From: Malania oleifera | Taxonomy: Eukaryota > Streptophyta > Magnoliopsida > Santalales > Ximeniaceae | Length of the DNA: 64,000 bases | Direction of reading: 5' to 3' | Assembly (NCBI RefSeq): GCF_029873635.1 | Contig: NC_080417.1 | Coordinates: forward strand, 32,414,214-32,478,213 | Part shown: positions 32,513-45,310 of the stretch, piece by piece | How the letters are laid out: every line of letters begins with the position of its first letter | Position numbering within the stretch: position 1 is the stretch's first letter | Translations under genes and position numbers: made by a program | Notes under the pieces: model-generated | What the model saw: only the letters and a program-made list of their open reading frames with translations | Told to the model about the DNA's origin: nothing | Database searches by the model: none

Positions 32513-34797
32513 TGTAATAACAAAAAAAAAAAAGTGTAGAATAATAATAATGGTCATTTAGTTAGTATCAAAACAAAAGTGTTTCTCTGTTAGGATCCTT
32601 GATTCCATATTTGATGCCTAAGAAAGACCTTGTTTAAGCGAGTGCTTAAAGACCATTGCGGCTCAGTCTCTCCCTGGAGGTCGGCTTGGTCAAAATGGAA
32701 TTTCATAGGATAAAACAGGGTAGACACTGTTTGTATACTTAAATAAGTACATAAAATAATATTTTGACTGATATAATTTGTAAAAATATATGATAAAATA
32801 ATAATATAGATATCCTATGCAGGGCCCACAAGACCGTGTGGGGCCCACATGAGTCTCGAAGCCATGTGGGGGTCCACACGAGTCTCGAAGCTGTGTATGA
32901 CTCATAAAACCGTATGAGAACTTTTGAAGTTACATAGGACCCACTTGGGTCTCAAAGTTGTGTGGGACCCATAAGACCACATGGCCCACACGAGCTTTCG
33001 AAATTCGAATTTTATTCTTAAAAAAAAAAATACTAAAACATACCTTAAAAATAATAACAATGATAATAATGAGGATTTAAAAAAATTAATTATTAACTAA
33101 GTAAGTTAATTAAAAATTAATTAAATGGGAGTGTCGGCAAGTACTCCCATTTTCTCCACATGATCCTCATCCTCATCTTATACTTAACCCATACCTAGCC
33201 CATCTCATGCTCATTCTTTAATTTTAAAAAAAATTAGAATTTCACCCCTCTCCACACTTTTACAAATTTCATTTCTTCCCCAAAATTTTCCTATAAATAG
33301 GAAACTCTCAACCTTCATTTTTCACAAAAAAATTCCAAGGAAGAGAAGGATTAGTGAATAAAAGAATTAGTGGTGGAGGGAGGATTTTGGTTATAATTAA
33401 ATTCTCACTCACTCACTCTTTCCGATCTCATTTCTTAGAGATAGTCATTGTGTTCGTAGCACAAAGTAAAAGAAAAGGTAAGTAAATTTGATTATGTTAA
33501 ATTTTCATTTAAAATTTATACCCGAGTTTATTTGTAAGTAAATTTTGATTATTTTACTTAATTTCATAAAATTCCCTTGAGTTTATTTTTACGCATATTT
33601 AATTATACAAATTTTAATCTTTAATATTTTTGCATTTATTTTTGGATTAAGAAATGTTCTAAACCACTCGGGTAATTTTCAGCATTTCTTTCTATTCAAA
33701 ATATATATATATATTTAACAAAAAAATTGTGTGGCATGAGTTTATTTATACGTTGCATGTTTCACAGAAAATATGAGTAAAGATGAGATTTTCACGAGTT
33801 TATTTTAAATTGCATAAATTATAATAAGATGATTTTTAAAACCCCTTATGGTTAAAGAAGTTCAAAGTTACAGATGCTCGGTATCGTAACTTAAAATTTA
33901 AACGGATCAGAGTACACTCACACTGTTTACAGAGTGGTTTTATATGTTAATGGATTTCTCCTGAGTGCACATCTGGTTCCGAACCAAGACTTAATAAAGA
34001 AAATATCACTTAATGATTATGTATGTTGATTTAGTTTGGTCGGCTAGCCAGTTAAGTCCAATTTTCGGACCGCACAACCCAGTCATGGGAGTAAACATGA
34101 CTTACGGTTAATAGACCTAAATGTGGTTTTTATAATATATGTTTATACATATTTAATTACGTGTACAGAATTATTGATGATTTGAAGGAAAAGTATATGT
34201 TTATATGAAAATGGACATTATTGTGCCTAAATGATGATCTAAAGGAAACGTATAAGGAAATATATATATATATATATATATAAAATTAAATATTCTTACA
34301 GTTTTAAAATTAAAAGTTTAATTTAACAGTCACAGTATATGGTTATTAAATTTTACTATTATAGTTGACAGTAAAAGTTTTATGCAAAAATTTTTAAATT
34401 TACATTTATTTTATAAGTAGTTTTGAAGTTATAGTATTAAATATTACTTTACCAAATTTTAAAAACTCATTTTGGCCACACATTAATAATAATTTTATTT
34501 ACTTACTGAGCGTCGTCTCACCCCAATTATATTTTACATTTCAGATGACTCTGAAGGGCATATCGGAAAATCAGGCATAGCAAACATACGGGTGAGGATA
34601 GAAAAATAAGGATTTATTAGAAATATTAGTATGATGCTAGATGATTATCTATTGTGTAATTTTTCTTTTTTGAAAATAAATTATTGTAAAACGGTTCATT
34701 GGCGCTTTAATTTAATAATAATTGAGTTTATTTACTTTCGCTATAAATCAATGGTAAAAAGTAAATATCCTAAATCCTTCGAGGTTGGGGTAATACA
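32513..34797 (+). repeat. 3' LTR of the Tekay-like element
   Basis: Begins TGTAATAAC after the polypurine tract and ends before TGGGA. It has TATAAATAGG at about 33293 and an expanded TA microsatellite (34260-34282) that is absent from the 5' LTR. Confidence 0.9.
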
Positions 34798-34802
34798 TGG
34801 GA

Positions 34803-36744
34803 GGCACGTGCACGCACATGCACACATACAAGCATGGTAATCATTCTATGAATGGGTGCCAATAGGGGCGCTAGGAGGATAACCATCCAAATGATGGTTA
34901 TCCAACTACCTTCCCTACGTACAAACGAACTCCCAAGCCTAACTCTCTCCCTTTTCAGTTTTTCTTTATTTTTCATCTTCTTTTAAGAAAAGAAAATAAA
35001 AGTAGCAACTCCCTTTTGTTTTTTTGCAATATTAATAGAAACTAACGATAAGAAAAAAAATATTTTTTAATGATAGTCAATTACAACATACAAAATTTCA
35101 AAGCTGGTTATTGAAAACCTCTAAAGGGATTTGCATTGATACCCATAAAGACATTACCAAAGAACTACTATTATTGTATAAAAAAATTGTTGGTTAAAAA
35201 ACAATAAATAGTCCAAACCTACAACCTTGAATTTTTAGCATGTTCTTGAATTTCTCTTGGGATGGATCAACAAATGCATCAAAACTTCATTCTTTTGTAT
35301 AAATGGTAATAGCTACTTCTAAAGGCAAAAAAGACAAGGCAAGGGTACTTGTTCTCCTTTTACCTCTTTTCTCATGATAATGGAAGTTCTTACCAAGATT
35401 TCGCAACATGCCACAACACATGGCAAGCCATCCTACCACACAAAATGCAACAAGTTTAAGCTAGTAAATTTGTGTTTTGGTAATGGTGTGTTGACTTTAA
35501 CCTGAGGGATACTGAATTGGCCACTAGTGTCAACATTGAAATTAGGATGCCCATTTTGGTTGTTAATATTTTGGTGATTATTTACAAATCAAACAAGTAT
35601 AGACAATCAATCCATGAATTCCTTAATTTTTTTATTTATTTTAGAAAATGAACTTGCCACCTTTTTTTAGTCTTGAAAAAAGCAAAATAAGGAAAACCTG
35701 AAAAGAGATTAGGTTTGGAAGTACCGTGCACATAAGGAAGATAACACTTTCGATTCCCTTTTGTTGGAATTAAAAGAACTAGCACCCTATAACACCCATT
35801 CTATAAATAATTACCATACTTATCTTGTATGTTTATATCTCCCTTTTTTGGAAGCAATTTTCTGAAAGAAATAGTTAAACATAAAAAATAACATTTGAAA
35901 AATAATTTGTAAGACCAGGTTGTCGACCGCCTATAGATATTAGCAGACTGCTTCTCTACATCTTTTTCCTTTTTGTGTACTCTTTTAAAAAATCTTCCAA
36001 CCTTTATTAACCTCTTTGAAACGACTTTCGTAAGATCTATATAGATAACTTAGCCTCGTGAAAATCTCAATACTTAGTGTCTATTCAAAATGAACACACA
36101 ATCATGCAAACATTGCAAAATTAAGAAAAGAAAAAAGGAAGGCTCTTTTCGGTTTTTGTTTGATATGGTTGGATCTACAAAGTAGATTGCCTATATATCC
36201 TAAAAAGAGGAATCAAGTCATATGTAGTTCCTAAAAATATTTTTAATGTCATTTTTGAAAACATTTTCTGAGTTATTTTATCAAAACTTTTGAAATTGGA
36301 ATGATTTGCGTCTTTATAAGGAAAACCATAATTAGGCTTTAGAAAAGAGACTTTTTAATCCATTCAATTATGAATGGTTCATTAAAAAGTTAAATTTTTT
36401 ATAAAAAAATAAATTTGTTTCTTTAGAAGGAAAATCATAAATTTAACTTGAAATGTTAATATTTGGAGGGAGAACCACAAACCTACCTTGTATTATTTAG
36501 GAAAGATTTGGAGAAAATTCGAAACTACATTATGAATGTATGACTCCAAATATATTTGAAAACTTTGTAAATTATGAAAACTTTGTGTGGTATCATTTCT
36601 TGATGAAAAATTAGTTGGTTTTTTTATGGAAAAAAACATGAAAACCTCTAATAAAATCACATTTATATTCAACCAAATGTACTTTACTGAGTGTTGAGAC
36701 CCAAAAACACTTGAAATTCTAAAGAAAAACAAGAAAAAGTTTTT
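34803..36744. other. Intergenic, no gene; includes a block repeated at 50.2 kb
   Basis: AT-rich DNA without a supportable frame. Bases 35570-35850 are clearly related to 50190-50470 in the same orientation (shared words TTTATTTTAGAAAATG, GAGATT-AGGTTTGGAAG and TTCCCTTTTG-TGGAATT). The two copies may be ends or fragments of one old repeat family. Confidence 0.5.
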
Positions 36745-36900
36745 AAAATAGCACTCTCAAGATTTGGTGGTCGATCACTTGCAAGGGTCAGTTGACTGGT
36801 ACTACTTTTTCAAAAAGGCAGGGGGACGGTTGACCACCTGAATGGGCTGGTCAACTACCTACAAGCAACATTCATACACATACCAATTTTTTTTTTTAAT
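36745..36900. repeat. LTR-like fragment with GGTCGACC-type palindromes
   Basis: A cluster of short words related to GGTCGACC / GGTTGACC / GGTCAACT (36762, 36785, 36829, 36850). The same style of sequence, with the following word CAAGCAACA, reappears at 45190-45300 on the other side of the copia element. Family unknown. Confidence 0.35.
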
Positions 36901-37498
36901 CTTTAAACATGCTTTTTTTTTCTATGCAATTAAGATAAAACATGTCCTATTACTTCTAGCATGCATATTTGACATGAATTAAGGGAAAATCATAGAGCAT
37001 TGGGCATAAACATACAAGGAATCATCAAGATGCTTCACCACCAAAACTCATAAAAACAAGTAGAAATTAATTAAGTGGAGGGTTAGGCACTAACTTTATT
37101 GAAGAATAATCCTTTTATAGATCAAGTGGAGGACACCCTCACTTCAATCTACTTCTCAAATACTCAAAGCAAAAGAAAAGATGTGTGGCTCTCCCTCTCT
37201 CTCTCTCCCCCCAAAATTCCCCTTTTGATCCCCAAAATTCTTGGAAATCCTCTCCTTTTCCACACTTGGGCATGGCCCAATTTCTCTCCCAAGAGATACT
37301 TTTATAGACCTTAAAAGGAAGGGGGGGGGGGGGAACTCTTTTGAATTTAAATTTTGAAATTCAAGTCAAAAAAGAACTACCAATAACTAACAACCACTAA
37401 CTGTCAATGTCATTACTTGGCATATGGCATCATTAGGGTACATGGCAAGTGCAAATTTCCTAGTCAACTATAAAAAGATAACTAAAAAATTAGAATTT
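36901..37498. other. Intergenic between LTR-like fragment and copia element
   Basis: Contains a CT microsatellite followed by C6 (37190-37212) and a run of 13 G (37321-37333). No gene seen. Confidence 0.5.
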
Positions 37499-38088
37499 TG
37501 TTGTGATGTGATATGGATCGAATAATGAAGATGCACAGTGGAATAAACAATAACAAGTAAATAACACATAACCAGAATAAGAACAATACAAAGATTTACG
37601 TGGTTCAGCAAAGCTTACATCCGCGGAAGCAATGACACACAAATTTCACTATGAAAATCACAATGTACATAATACACTTCTCAAAATGATCGCACTTCCT
37701 TGAATATATGCCCATAATAACATATATAGAAGTTCCTCGAAGATTTCCCTCCATTTACCCAACCACCCAACATTCAAAAATTCAAAATTCAGAAAAACTG
37801 CTCGCAGTCCTGGTGTCTTTCATTGACGAGTATAGGGCTTCGTCAACGATCCACAAAAGACACTTCATCGATGAGAACATGCTTTCGTCGACGAATCCAA
37901 AACTATGAAATTTCCTGCTCTCAGTACTTTCTCGTCAACGATTTCAGAACCTTCGTCGATGACTCATTATTGTCCACTCGTTGACAAACACAGGGCTTTC
38001 TTCGACGAGCTCTACTGTGCTGCCCCTTTATGTTTTTCCCTCTTCTTTATTTGCTTACAAAAACAAAGTATAAAAGCCACAAATAATA
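37499..38088 (-). repeat. 3' LTR of the copia element
   Basis: 590 bp. About eight variants of the palindrome TTCGTCGACGAA lie between 37815 and 38010. More diverged from its partner than the LTR pairs of the other two elements. Confidence 0.85.
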
Positions 38089-38456
38089 ATCTCCACCTTG
38101 GCGATTATACGCCCTTTAGGAGAATCCCAAAAAACATGAACTGCTCCATCTTGAACTCGAAAACGCTTGGTTAGGTATGTCTCCCTTCTATCACTTGGAG
38201 ACATGAAATAAGTCCAAGCAATGCTTGAACTTCTCTGAAGTAACTAATTTAGCCAAAATATCCACTACATTTTTAAAGTGTGACCTTCTTTAATACAATT
38301 TTTCCTGAAGCAATCAATTCCCGAACCCTGTGGAACCTCACATCAATGTGCTTGGTTCTAGCATGGTATACCTGATTCTTTACCAAGTAAATGGTACTCT
38401 GACTATCAAAATGTAGTACCACACCATTTTTATGTAATCCCAGCTCTCAGACTAAA

Positions 38457-40097
38457 CTAGTAAGTCATAAGGCTTCCTTTACTTACAGCTTCGGCAACTG
38501 ACATATATTCCGCCTCAGTTATGGATAATGCTACCAAAGACTGTACCATGGATCTCCAACATACCATTCCTCCTACAAGGGTAAACACATATCCCGTTGT
38601 AGACCTTGTGTCATCCATATCTCCAGCATAATCAGCATCAACAAATCCCATAACTAAAGGACAACCCTATTGCTTGCTGAGCATGATGTCATATTCCGAT
38701 GTATCCCATAAGTATCTAAGTATCCATTTGACGACTTCCCAATGTTGCCTTCCTGGATTAAAAAGAAACTTACTTACCACGCTCACCGCATGAGCCAAAT
38801 CTGGCCTCGTACAGACCATGGCATACATCAAACTCCCCACAACACGAGCATAGGGGACATTTAACATGTCCCAGATTTCCTCATCCGAACTTGGGAAATC
38901 TACAATAGACAACTTAAAATGATTCGCTAGAGGTGTACTAACCGGTCTTGCATCAACCATGCTAAACCTCTCCAACACCTTATGCACATAACTGCCCTGA
39001 GATAGCCATAATCTCCCTGCAATCCTATCTCGGCGAATCTCCATCCCAAGTATTTTCTTGGCTGAACCAAGATCCTTCACGTCAAATTCCTTACGCAATA
39101 AATCCTTTAACTGATTCACCTCAGTTAAATCTCTCGCAGCTATCAACATATCATCGACATATAATAACAAGAAAACAAGTTAGTCATCATCAAGTTTGTT
39201 CACATATACGCAATAGTCATACTCACACCTTTTGTAGCCAATATTGACCATATAGTAATCAAACTGTTTATACCATTACTTTGGAGACTGTTTCAGCCTA
39301 TAAAGAGATTTCTTCAACCTGCAAACTAAATTTTCTTTTTTCGGTTCAATGAATCCCCTGTACCATATAGATTTGTTCCTCCAAGTCACTGTGAAGAAAC
39401 GCCGTCTTCACATCCATTTGTTCCAAATGAAGATCATAATGAGCTACTAACCCCAACAAAACTTTGATAGAAGTATGTTGAACCATTGGAGAAAAGATCT
39501 TATCATAATCTATCCCCTTCTTCCGTGAGTATCCTTTTGCCACCAATTGTGCCTTGAAATTTTCACCTTCTTTTTCTGATATTGCTTCCTTTTTCCTGTA
39601 CACACTTTTGCACACAATCGGTCTTTTCCCATCTGGAAGCTCCTCCAAATCTCAAGTTTGATTTTTACGAAATGACTCTATTTCCTCAATCATTGCTCCC
39701 ATCCATCTATCTTTCTCCTGGTTGTGCACTGTCTCTTGAAATATAGTTGGATCGTTGCAACTAGTAAGAAAAACATAAGACACTAGCTCTTCAAACCCAT
39801 ACCTTGGTGAAGTCCGAATAGTGCGTTTGGATCTTATTAACGGAATATCGTCGACTTGATGGCTTTCCAAGTTAGAGCTCCCTGCAACCACGGGACCATT
39901 ATCATTTTCGTTGCCCTGAGCTTCCAACTCCACCTGCACAATATGTTCATCACTGCTCCAGCTTTTTGGCTCCTATTTCTGTTCATCACATTCTTGAGTA
40001 CGCTTTACCATAGTCTTTTCATCAAAGACTACATCTCTACTGATCACCACCTTGTTTGCAATTGGGTCCCATAACTTGTACTCCTTAACACCTATTG
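38457..40097 (-). pseudogene. Copia integrase end, reverse transcriptase and RNase H
   Basis: Resumes at 40097 (KEYKLWDPIANKVVISRDVVF), the natural continuation of the integrase C-terminus. RT follows, with WMGAMIEEIESF (about 39700), QMDVKTAFLHSDLEEQIYM (about 39380) and the catalytic LLYVDDMLIAA (39170). RNase H includes GFVDADYAGDMDDTRSTTGY (38651 onward) and SITEAEYMSVAEA. Stops or gaps fall near 39650, 39340-39175 and 38660, and the frame ends at 38457. Catalytic residues persist, but the reading frame does not. Confidence 0.85.
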
Positions 40098-40102
40098 GAT
40101 AC

Positions 40103-42540
40103 TGTGATGACCCAAAAAAAAAATATATATATATATATATATAATTAAAGTACAATAATAATAAAATAATAAAAATAGTCATTAAATTAATATCAATACA
40201 GAAGTGTTTTTCTGTAGGATCCTTGATTCCATGTTTGATGCCTAAGAAAGACCTTGTCTTAGCGAGTGCTCAGAGACCATTGCGGCTCAGTCGCTCCCTA
40301 GAGGTCGGCCTGGTCAAAATGGAATTTCATAGGATAAACAGGATAAACACTGTTTGTACACGTAAATAAGTATATATACATAAAATAGTATTTTGACAGA
40401 CATAATTTGTAGAAATACATAATAAGATAATAATAATATAGGTATCATATGTGGGGCCCACAAGACTATGTGGGGTCCACATGAGTCTCGGAGCCACAAG
40501 ACACTATTTATATACGTAAATAAGTACATAAAATAATGTTTTAATTGATATAATTTGAAGAAATATATGATAAAATAATAATATAGGTATCTTATGCGGG
40601 GCCCACAAGACTGTGTGGGGCCCACATGAGTCTCAAAGCCGTATGGAGGTTTACACAAGTCTCAAAGCTATGTAGGATGCATAAAATCGTATAAGAGTTA
40701 TTCGAGTTACGTAGGATCCATTCGGGTCTCGAAGTTGTGTGGGGCCCACAAAACCATGTGGGGCCCACATGAGTTTTCAAAATTTAAATTTAATTATTGT
40801 TTAAAAATAAATAATAAAATAAATAGAATAATTAATTAAGTTATTGATTAATTAATTAGGTAAGTAATTAATTAAAAAATTATTTAGTGGGAATGGTGGC
40901 AAGCACTCCCACATGGCCTCCATCCCTATCCCATACTCAACCTATACCTTGCCCATTCTTTAATTTTTAAAAATTATAATTTCACCCATCTCCCCACACT
41001 TTTATAAATTTCATTTCTTCCCCAAAATTTTCTTATAAATAGGGAGCTCTCAACCTTCATTTTTCACAATAATTTTCCAAGGAAGAAAAGGATTAGTGAG
41101 TGAAAGAAATTGTGGTGGAGAGAGAATTTTTAAATAAGTTCTCAATCACCCACTCTTTCCGATCTCATTTCTTAAAGATAGTTATTGTGTTCGTAGCACA
41201 CGGTAAAAGAAGAAGGTAAGTAAATTTTGATTATGTTAGTTTCTTTTTATTTTAAATTCATACCCGAGTTTATTTTGTACGTAAATTTTAATTATGTTAC
41301 TTAGTTCCACAAAATTTCCATGAGTTTATTTTTACGCATATTTAATTATACCAGTTCTATCTTTAATATACTTGTACCTATTTTTGGGTTAAGAAATGTT
41401 CCAATCCCCTCGGGTAAATTTTCAGCATTTCTTTCTATTCAAAAATAAAATTATATATATTTTTAACACAAAAATTGTGTGGCATGAGTTTATTTCTACG
41501 TTGCATTTTTATGAAAATATGAGTAAAGATGAGATTTTCACGATATTATTTTTAAATTTGTATAAATTATAATAAGATGATTTTAAAACCCCTTATAGCA
41601 ACGGAAGTTCAAAGTTACAGATGCTCGGTACCGCAGCTTAAAGTTTATATGGATCAGAGTGCACCCACACTGTTTACAGAGTGGTTATTTATGTTAGTGG
41701 ATTTCTCCTGAGTGCACACCTGGTTCCGGACCAAGACTTAATAAGGAAAATCTCACTTAAAGTTTACGTACGTTGATTTAGTTTGGTCGGCCAGCTAGCT
41801 AAGTCCAGTCTTCGGACCGCACAACCCAGTCATGGGGGTAAACATGACTTACGGCAAACAGGCCTAAGGGTGGGTTTTTATAATATATGTTTATACATAT
41901 TTAATTACGTGTACAAAGTTACTGATTGATTTGAAGGAAAAGTGTAAGTTTACGTGAAAAGGATCATTTTGGTGCTTAAATGACGATCTAAGGAAAACGT
42001 ATAAGGAAAAGTATATGTATGTTTATCATTAAATATTTTTACAGTTTTAAAGTTAAAAGTTTAATTTAGCAGTTATAGTATATGATTGTAAAAATTTACT
42101 GTTGAAATTGATGACAAAAGTTTTATGCAGAAATTTTTTAAACTTATGTTTATTCTAAAAGCAGTCTTGAAGTTATAGTATTAAATATTGTTTTATGAAA
42201 TTCTTTAAAAGCTCATTTTGGCCACACACTAATAATAATCTTATTTACTTACTGAGCGTTGTCGCACCCCAATCATATTTTATTTCAGATAATTCTGAAG
42301 GACATGTCGGAAATCAGGCTTAGCAAGCATGCGGGTGGGGATTAGAAAAATAAAGATTGATTAGAAATATTAGTATGGTTTCAGATATTTATGTTTGTGT
42401 AATTTTTCTTCTTTTGAAATAAATGATTGTAATATGGATGATTAGCGCTCTGGTTTAATAAAAGTTGAGTTTATTTGCTTCCGTTGTAAATCAGTAGTAA
42501 AAAGTTAATATCCCAGGCCCCTCGGGGTCGGGGTGTTACA
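40103..42540 (+). mobile_element. Solo LTR of the Tekay-like family inside the copia element
   Basis: Starts TGTGATGACCC and ends GGGGTGTTACA, flanked by the duplication GATAC (40098-40102 and 42541-42545). Homologous over its length to the LTRs at 25618 and 32513. It is about 150 bp longer because a segment is duplicated in tandem (about 40345-40500 and 40501-40640). It has TATAAATAGG at about 41033. It was produced by recombination between the two LTRs of a former full element. Confidence 0.92.
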
Positions 42541-42545
42541 GATAC

Positions 42546-44590
42546 CCCCAAAAAAATGCAACCATGAGGCTTCGGGTCAAGTTTAGAGCTTTCCTCACTA
42601 GACACATGAACATAGGTTAGACACCCAAATACTTTCAATTCGTAATAGTCTACTGCATTTCTCGTCCATACCTCTTCTGCCACTTTACCCTCTAGTGATG
42701 CTCTTGGTGATCTATTTACTAGAAAATAAGCCATACTAACTGCCTTGGCCCAAAAGTTCTTCGGTAGCCCTGCATTCAATCTAAGATACTGAGCCCTATC
42801 AGTAAAAGTCTGGTTGATCCGTTCTGCCACACCATTTTGTTGAGGTGTCCGATGAACTATAAAATGTCTCTTCATGCCCTACTCCATACAACACTCCATA
42901 GACCGAGAATCAGCGTACTCGGTCCCATTATCTAACCTTAAACATTTGATTCTCCTTCCCGTTTGGTTCTCCACATCAGCCTTCCAAATCTTAAACTTGG
43001 AAAACGTACTAGATTTGTGACACATGAATTAAACTCGGGCCTTTCGTGAGTAATCATCAATGAAACTCACATAATACACATATCCACCCTTTGATGCAAC
43101 TCTAACTGGGCCCCAAACATGTGAATGTATATAGTCAAGAATACCCTTTGTCTTGTGAATAATTGGTTTAAACTTTGCCCTGTTATGTTTTCCAAGAACA
43201 CATATCCTGAAAAATTCCAGCTGACATGATTTCAAACCCTTCAAGAGTTTCCTCTTGTGCAGTTCCTTCATGCCATGTTCCCCTATATGCCCAAGGCGCA
43301 TATGCCACAAGATGGTCTCATCTGATTCAATATCTACGGTTGCAACTCCCCTACAATGGTAGTTCCCTACAACATGTAAATATTCCCATCCAGTTTCTGC
43401 CCTTTCATTACAGTCAGGTTACCTTTCCATACCGTTAAGACTCTACCTTTGGACTTGTAATTGAAGCCATTACAATCCAAAGTGCCAAGAGATAATAAAC
43501 TTTTTCTCAACTCAGGTATATGTCTTACATTACACAATGTTCTTATAGCACCATCAAACATCTTTATCTTTACATTTCCTATGCCAATGATCTTGTAAAA
43601 AAGCATCATTACCCATAAGAATTGATCCAAAATTCACAAACCTGTAAGTGCTGAACCACTCCTTGATCGGAATCATGTTATAAGAACATGCCGAGTCAAG
43701 TATCTAAGAGTCCGTTAGATTATCCGACCCTACTAAAACTAATAGAACATCACCATCCGCTGAATCTTCTTCTTGAACAACATTCACAAATTATAAAATG
43801 CTCTCATGCTTTTCAACATTTCCCTTCTTCCAATTCGGACACTCCGGTATCACATGCCCCTTTTTACTGCATTTATAACACTGGATTTCCTTCTTCTTCT
43901 TGGATTGATTTCGAGATGATTTCTGACTAGACCCATTCTTAAACTTTCCTTTGCCTCGCTCATTGCTACCCTTTACCACAAGTCCTTCTCATTCATTACA
44001 TATCTTCAACCTTTGATGAAAATTTAACAAGACACTTGTCACCTCTTCCAAATCAAGAGTTTCTTTTCCCCACGTAAAAGTGGTCACAAAATTTTCGTAG
44101 GAATGAGTCGAGGGTAAAGAATTTAACACCATCAAAGCCTTATAATCCTCATCAAACTTCACATCAACCCTCATCAAATCACTTATGATTTGGTTAAAAG
44201 CATTGATGTGTTCATCCAGGCTTGATCCTTCAACCATCTTAAGCCAATATAAATGCCACTTAAGAAAAAAGTTTGTTATTGAGGGAATTAGACATGTACC
44301 GACTTTCTAACTTTTGCAAGATAGCCACTGGAAAATCCTCCTCCATCATCCAATAGAGAACTTCATCGGCCAAACACAAGCGTATTATAGACGCTGTCTT
44401 TGCTTTCAAATCTACCCATGTTGTCTCATCCATTCCTTTCAGTTGAGTATCAAGTAAAGCCTTAGTTATTCCTTATTGCACAAGAATTTCCTTCACTCTC
44501 CTCTGCCATAAATTGAAGTTTTCGGTTCCATCGAATTTGATAATGTCAAATCTTGTAGAAAACAATCTCGATGTCATAACAACTTTGCTC
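42546..44590 (-). pseudogene. Copia gag, protease and integrase
   Basis: From right to left: gag N-terminus (about 44590-44240; FDGTENFNLWQRRVKEIL), gag core (44237-43989), and CCHC knuckle CYKCSKKGHVIPEC (about 43890-43845). The protease region is at 43630-43367, where the usual Asp-Ser-Gly motif is not evident. The integrase zinc region has HMRLGHIGEHG (about 43305) but reads FRIC where CXXC is expected. The integrase core follows (DYSRKARV near 43040; TPQQNGVAERINQTF near 42840). Stops occur at about 43027 and 42880. The frame is cut at 42546 inside the region just after the core by the solo LTR. Confidence 0.82.
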
Positions 44591-44601
44591 TGATACTAAT
44601 T

Positions 44602-45186
44602 TGTTGTGATATTGATTGAATAATGAAGATGCCCAGCGGAATAAAGAATAACAAGTAAATAACACACAACTAGAACAAGAACAACACAAAAATTTATGTG
44701 ATTTGGCAAAGCCTACATCCACAGAAGCAATGACACACAAATTTCACTATGGAAATCACATTGTACACAATACACTTCTCAAAATGATCACACTTCCTTC
44801 AATATATGCCTAGAATAACATATATATAAGTTCCTCGGAGGTTTCCCTCCGTTTACCCAACCACCCAACGTTCAAAAATTCAAAATTTAGAAAAACTACT
44901 CGTAGCCCAAGCGTCTTTCGTCGACGAGTACCAGGCTTCGTCGACGATCCACAGAAGACACTTCGTTGACGAGAACAGACTTTCGTCGACGAATCCAGAA
45001 CTCTAAAATTTCCTACTCTCGGTACTTTCTTGTCGATGATTTCAAAACCTTCGTCAATGACTCATTGTTGTCCACTCATTGACGAACACAGGGCTTTCGT
45101 TGACGAGCTCTGCTGTGCTACCCCTTCATGTTTTCCCCTCTTCTTTCTTTGCTTACAAAAACAAAGTATAAGAGCCACAAACAACA
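44602..45186 (-). repeat. 5' LTR of the copia element
   Basis: 585 bp, paired with 37499-38088. It carries the same series of TCGTCGACGA-like palindromes. Confidence 0.85.
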
Positions 45187-45310
45187 TATTAGGGTCAGTT
45201 GATCACATGAAGGAGTCGATCAACCACCTATAGGTGGCACCAAGCAACAGAAATAGAGGGAATGCCAGTCAATTGCCCAAAAGTGGTTGATTAACTGCCT
45301 AGTAAAAATT
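45187..45310. repeat. LTR-like fragment with GTCGATC/GGTTGAT palindromes
   Basis: Resembles 36745-36900 in word content (GGTCAGTTGATCAC, GTCGATCAACCACC, AGTCAATTG, GTGGTTGATTAACTGCC, and CAAGCAACA between them). It adjoins the copia 5' LTR. Confidence 0.35.

Larger units (their letters stand above)
25618..34797 (+). mobile_element. Ty3/gypsy chromovirus, Tekay/Del-like, full length but dead
   Basis: A 9.2-kb element. LTRs are 25618-27895 and 32513-34797 (about 2.28 kb each), with target duplication TGGGA at 25613-25617 and 34798-34802. The primer site TGGTATCAGAGC begins at 27897 and the purine tract AGGAGGGGAGGA ends at 32512. Domain order gag-PR-RT-RNase H-IN, with a chromodomain-like end, plus very long LTRs, points to the Tekay/Del lineage. 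The 5' LTR start has TA in place of TG. Several stops and lost catalytic residues show it is inactive. Confidence 0.92.
37499..45186 (-). mobile_element. Ty1/copia element (Tork-like), minus strand, split by a solo LTR
   Basis: The LTRs are 44602-45186 (5' for the element) and 37499-38088 (3'). On the element strand they begin TGTTGTTTGTGGC and end TATCACAACA. The primer site reads TAGTATCAGAGC just inside the right LTR (44585-44597), and the purine tract AAGGTGGAGAT lies at 38089-38099. Domains run gag, CCHC, protease, integrase, RT, RNase H from right to left, the copia order. Without the 2.44-kb solo LTR it is about 5.2 kb, normal for the group. I could not find a clean target duplication. 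Many stops make it inactive. Confidence 0.88.

Noticed and set aside
37494..45191. Target duplication of the copia element
   Set aside because: The flanks are AATTT and TATTA, which do not match, so I do not claim one.
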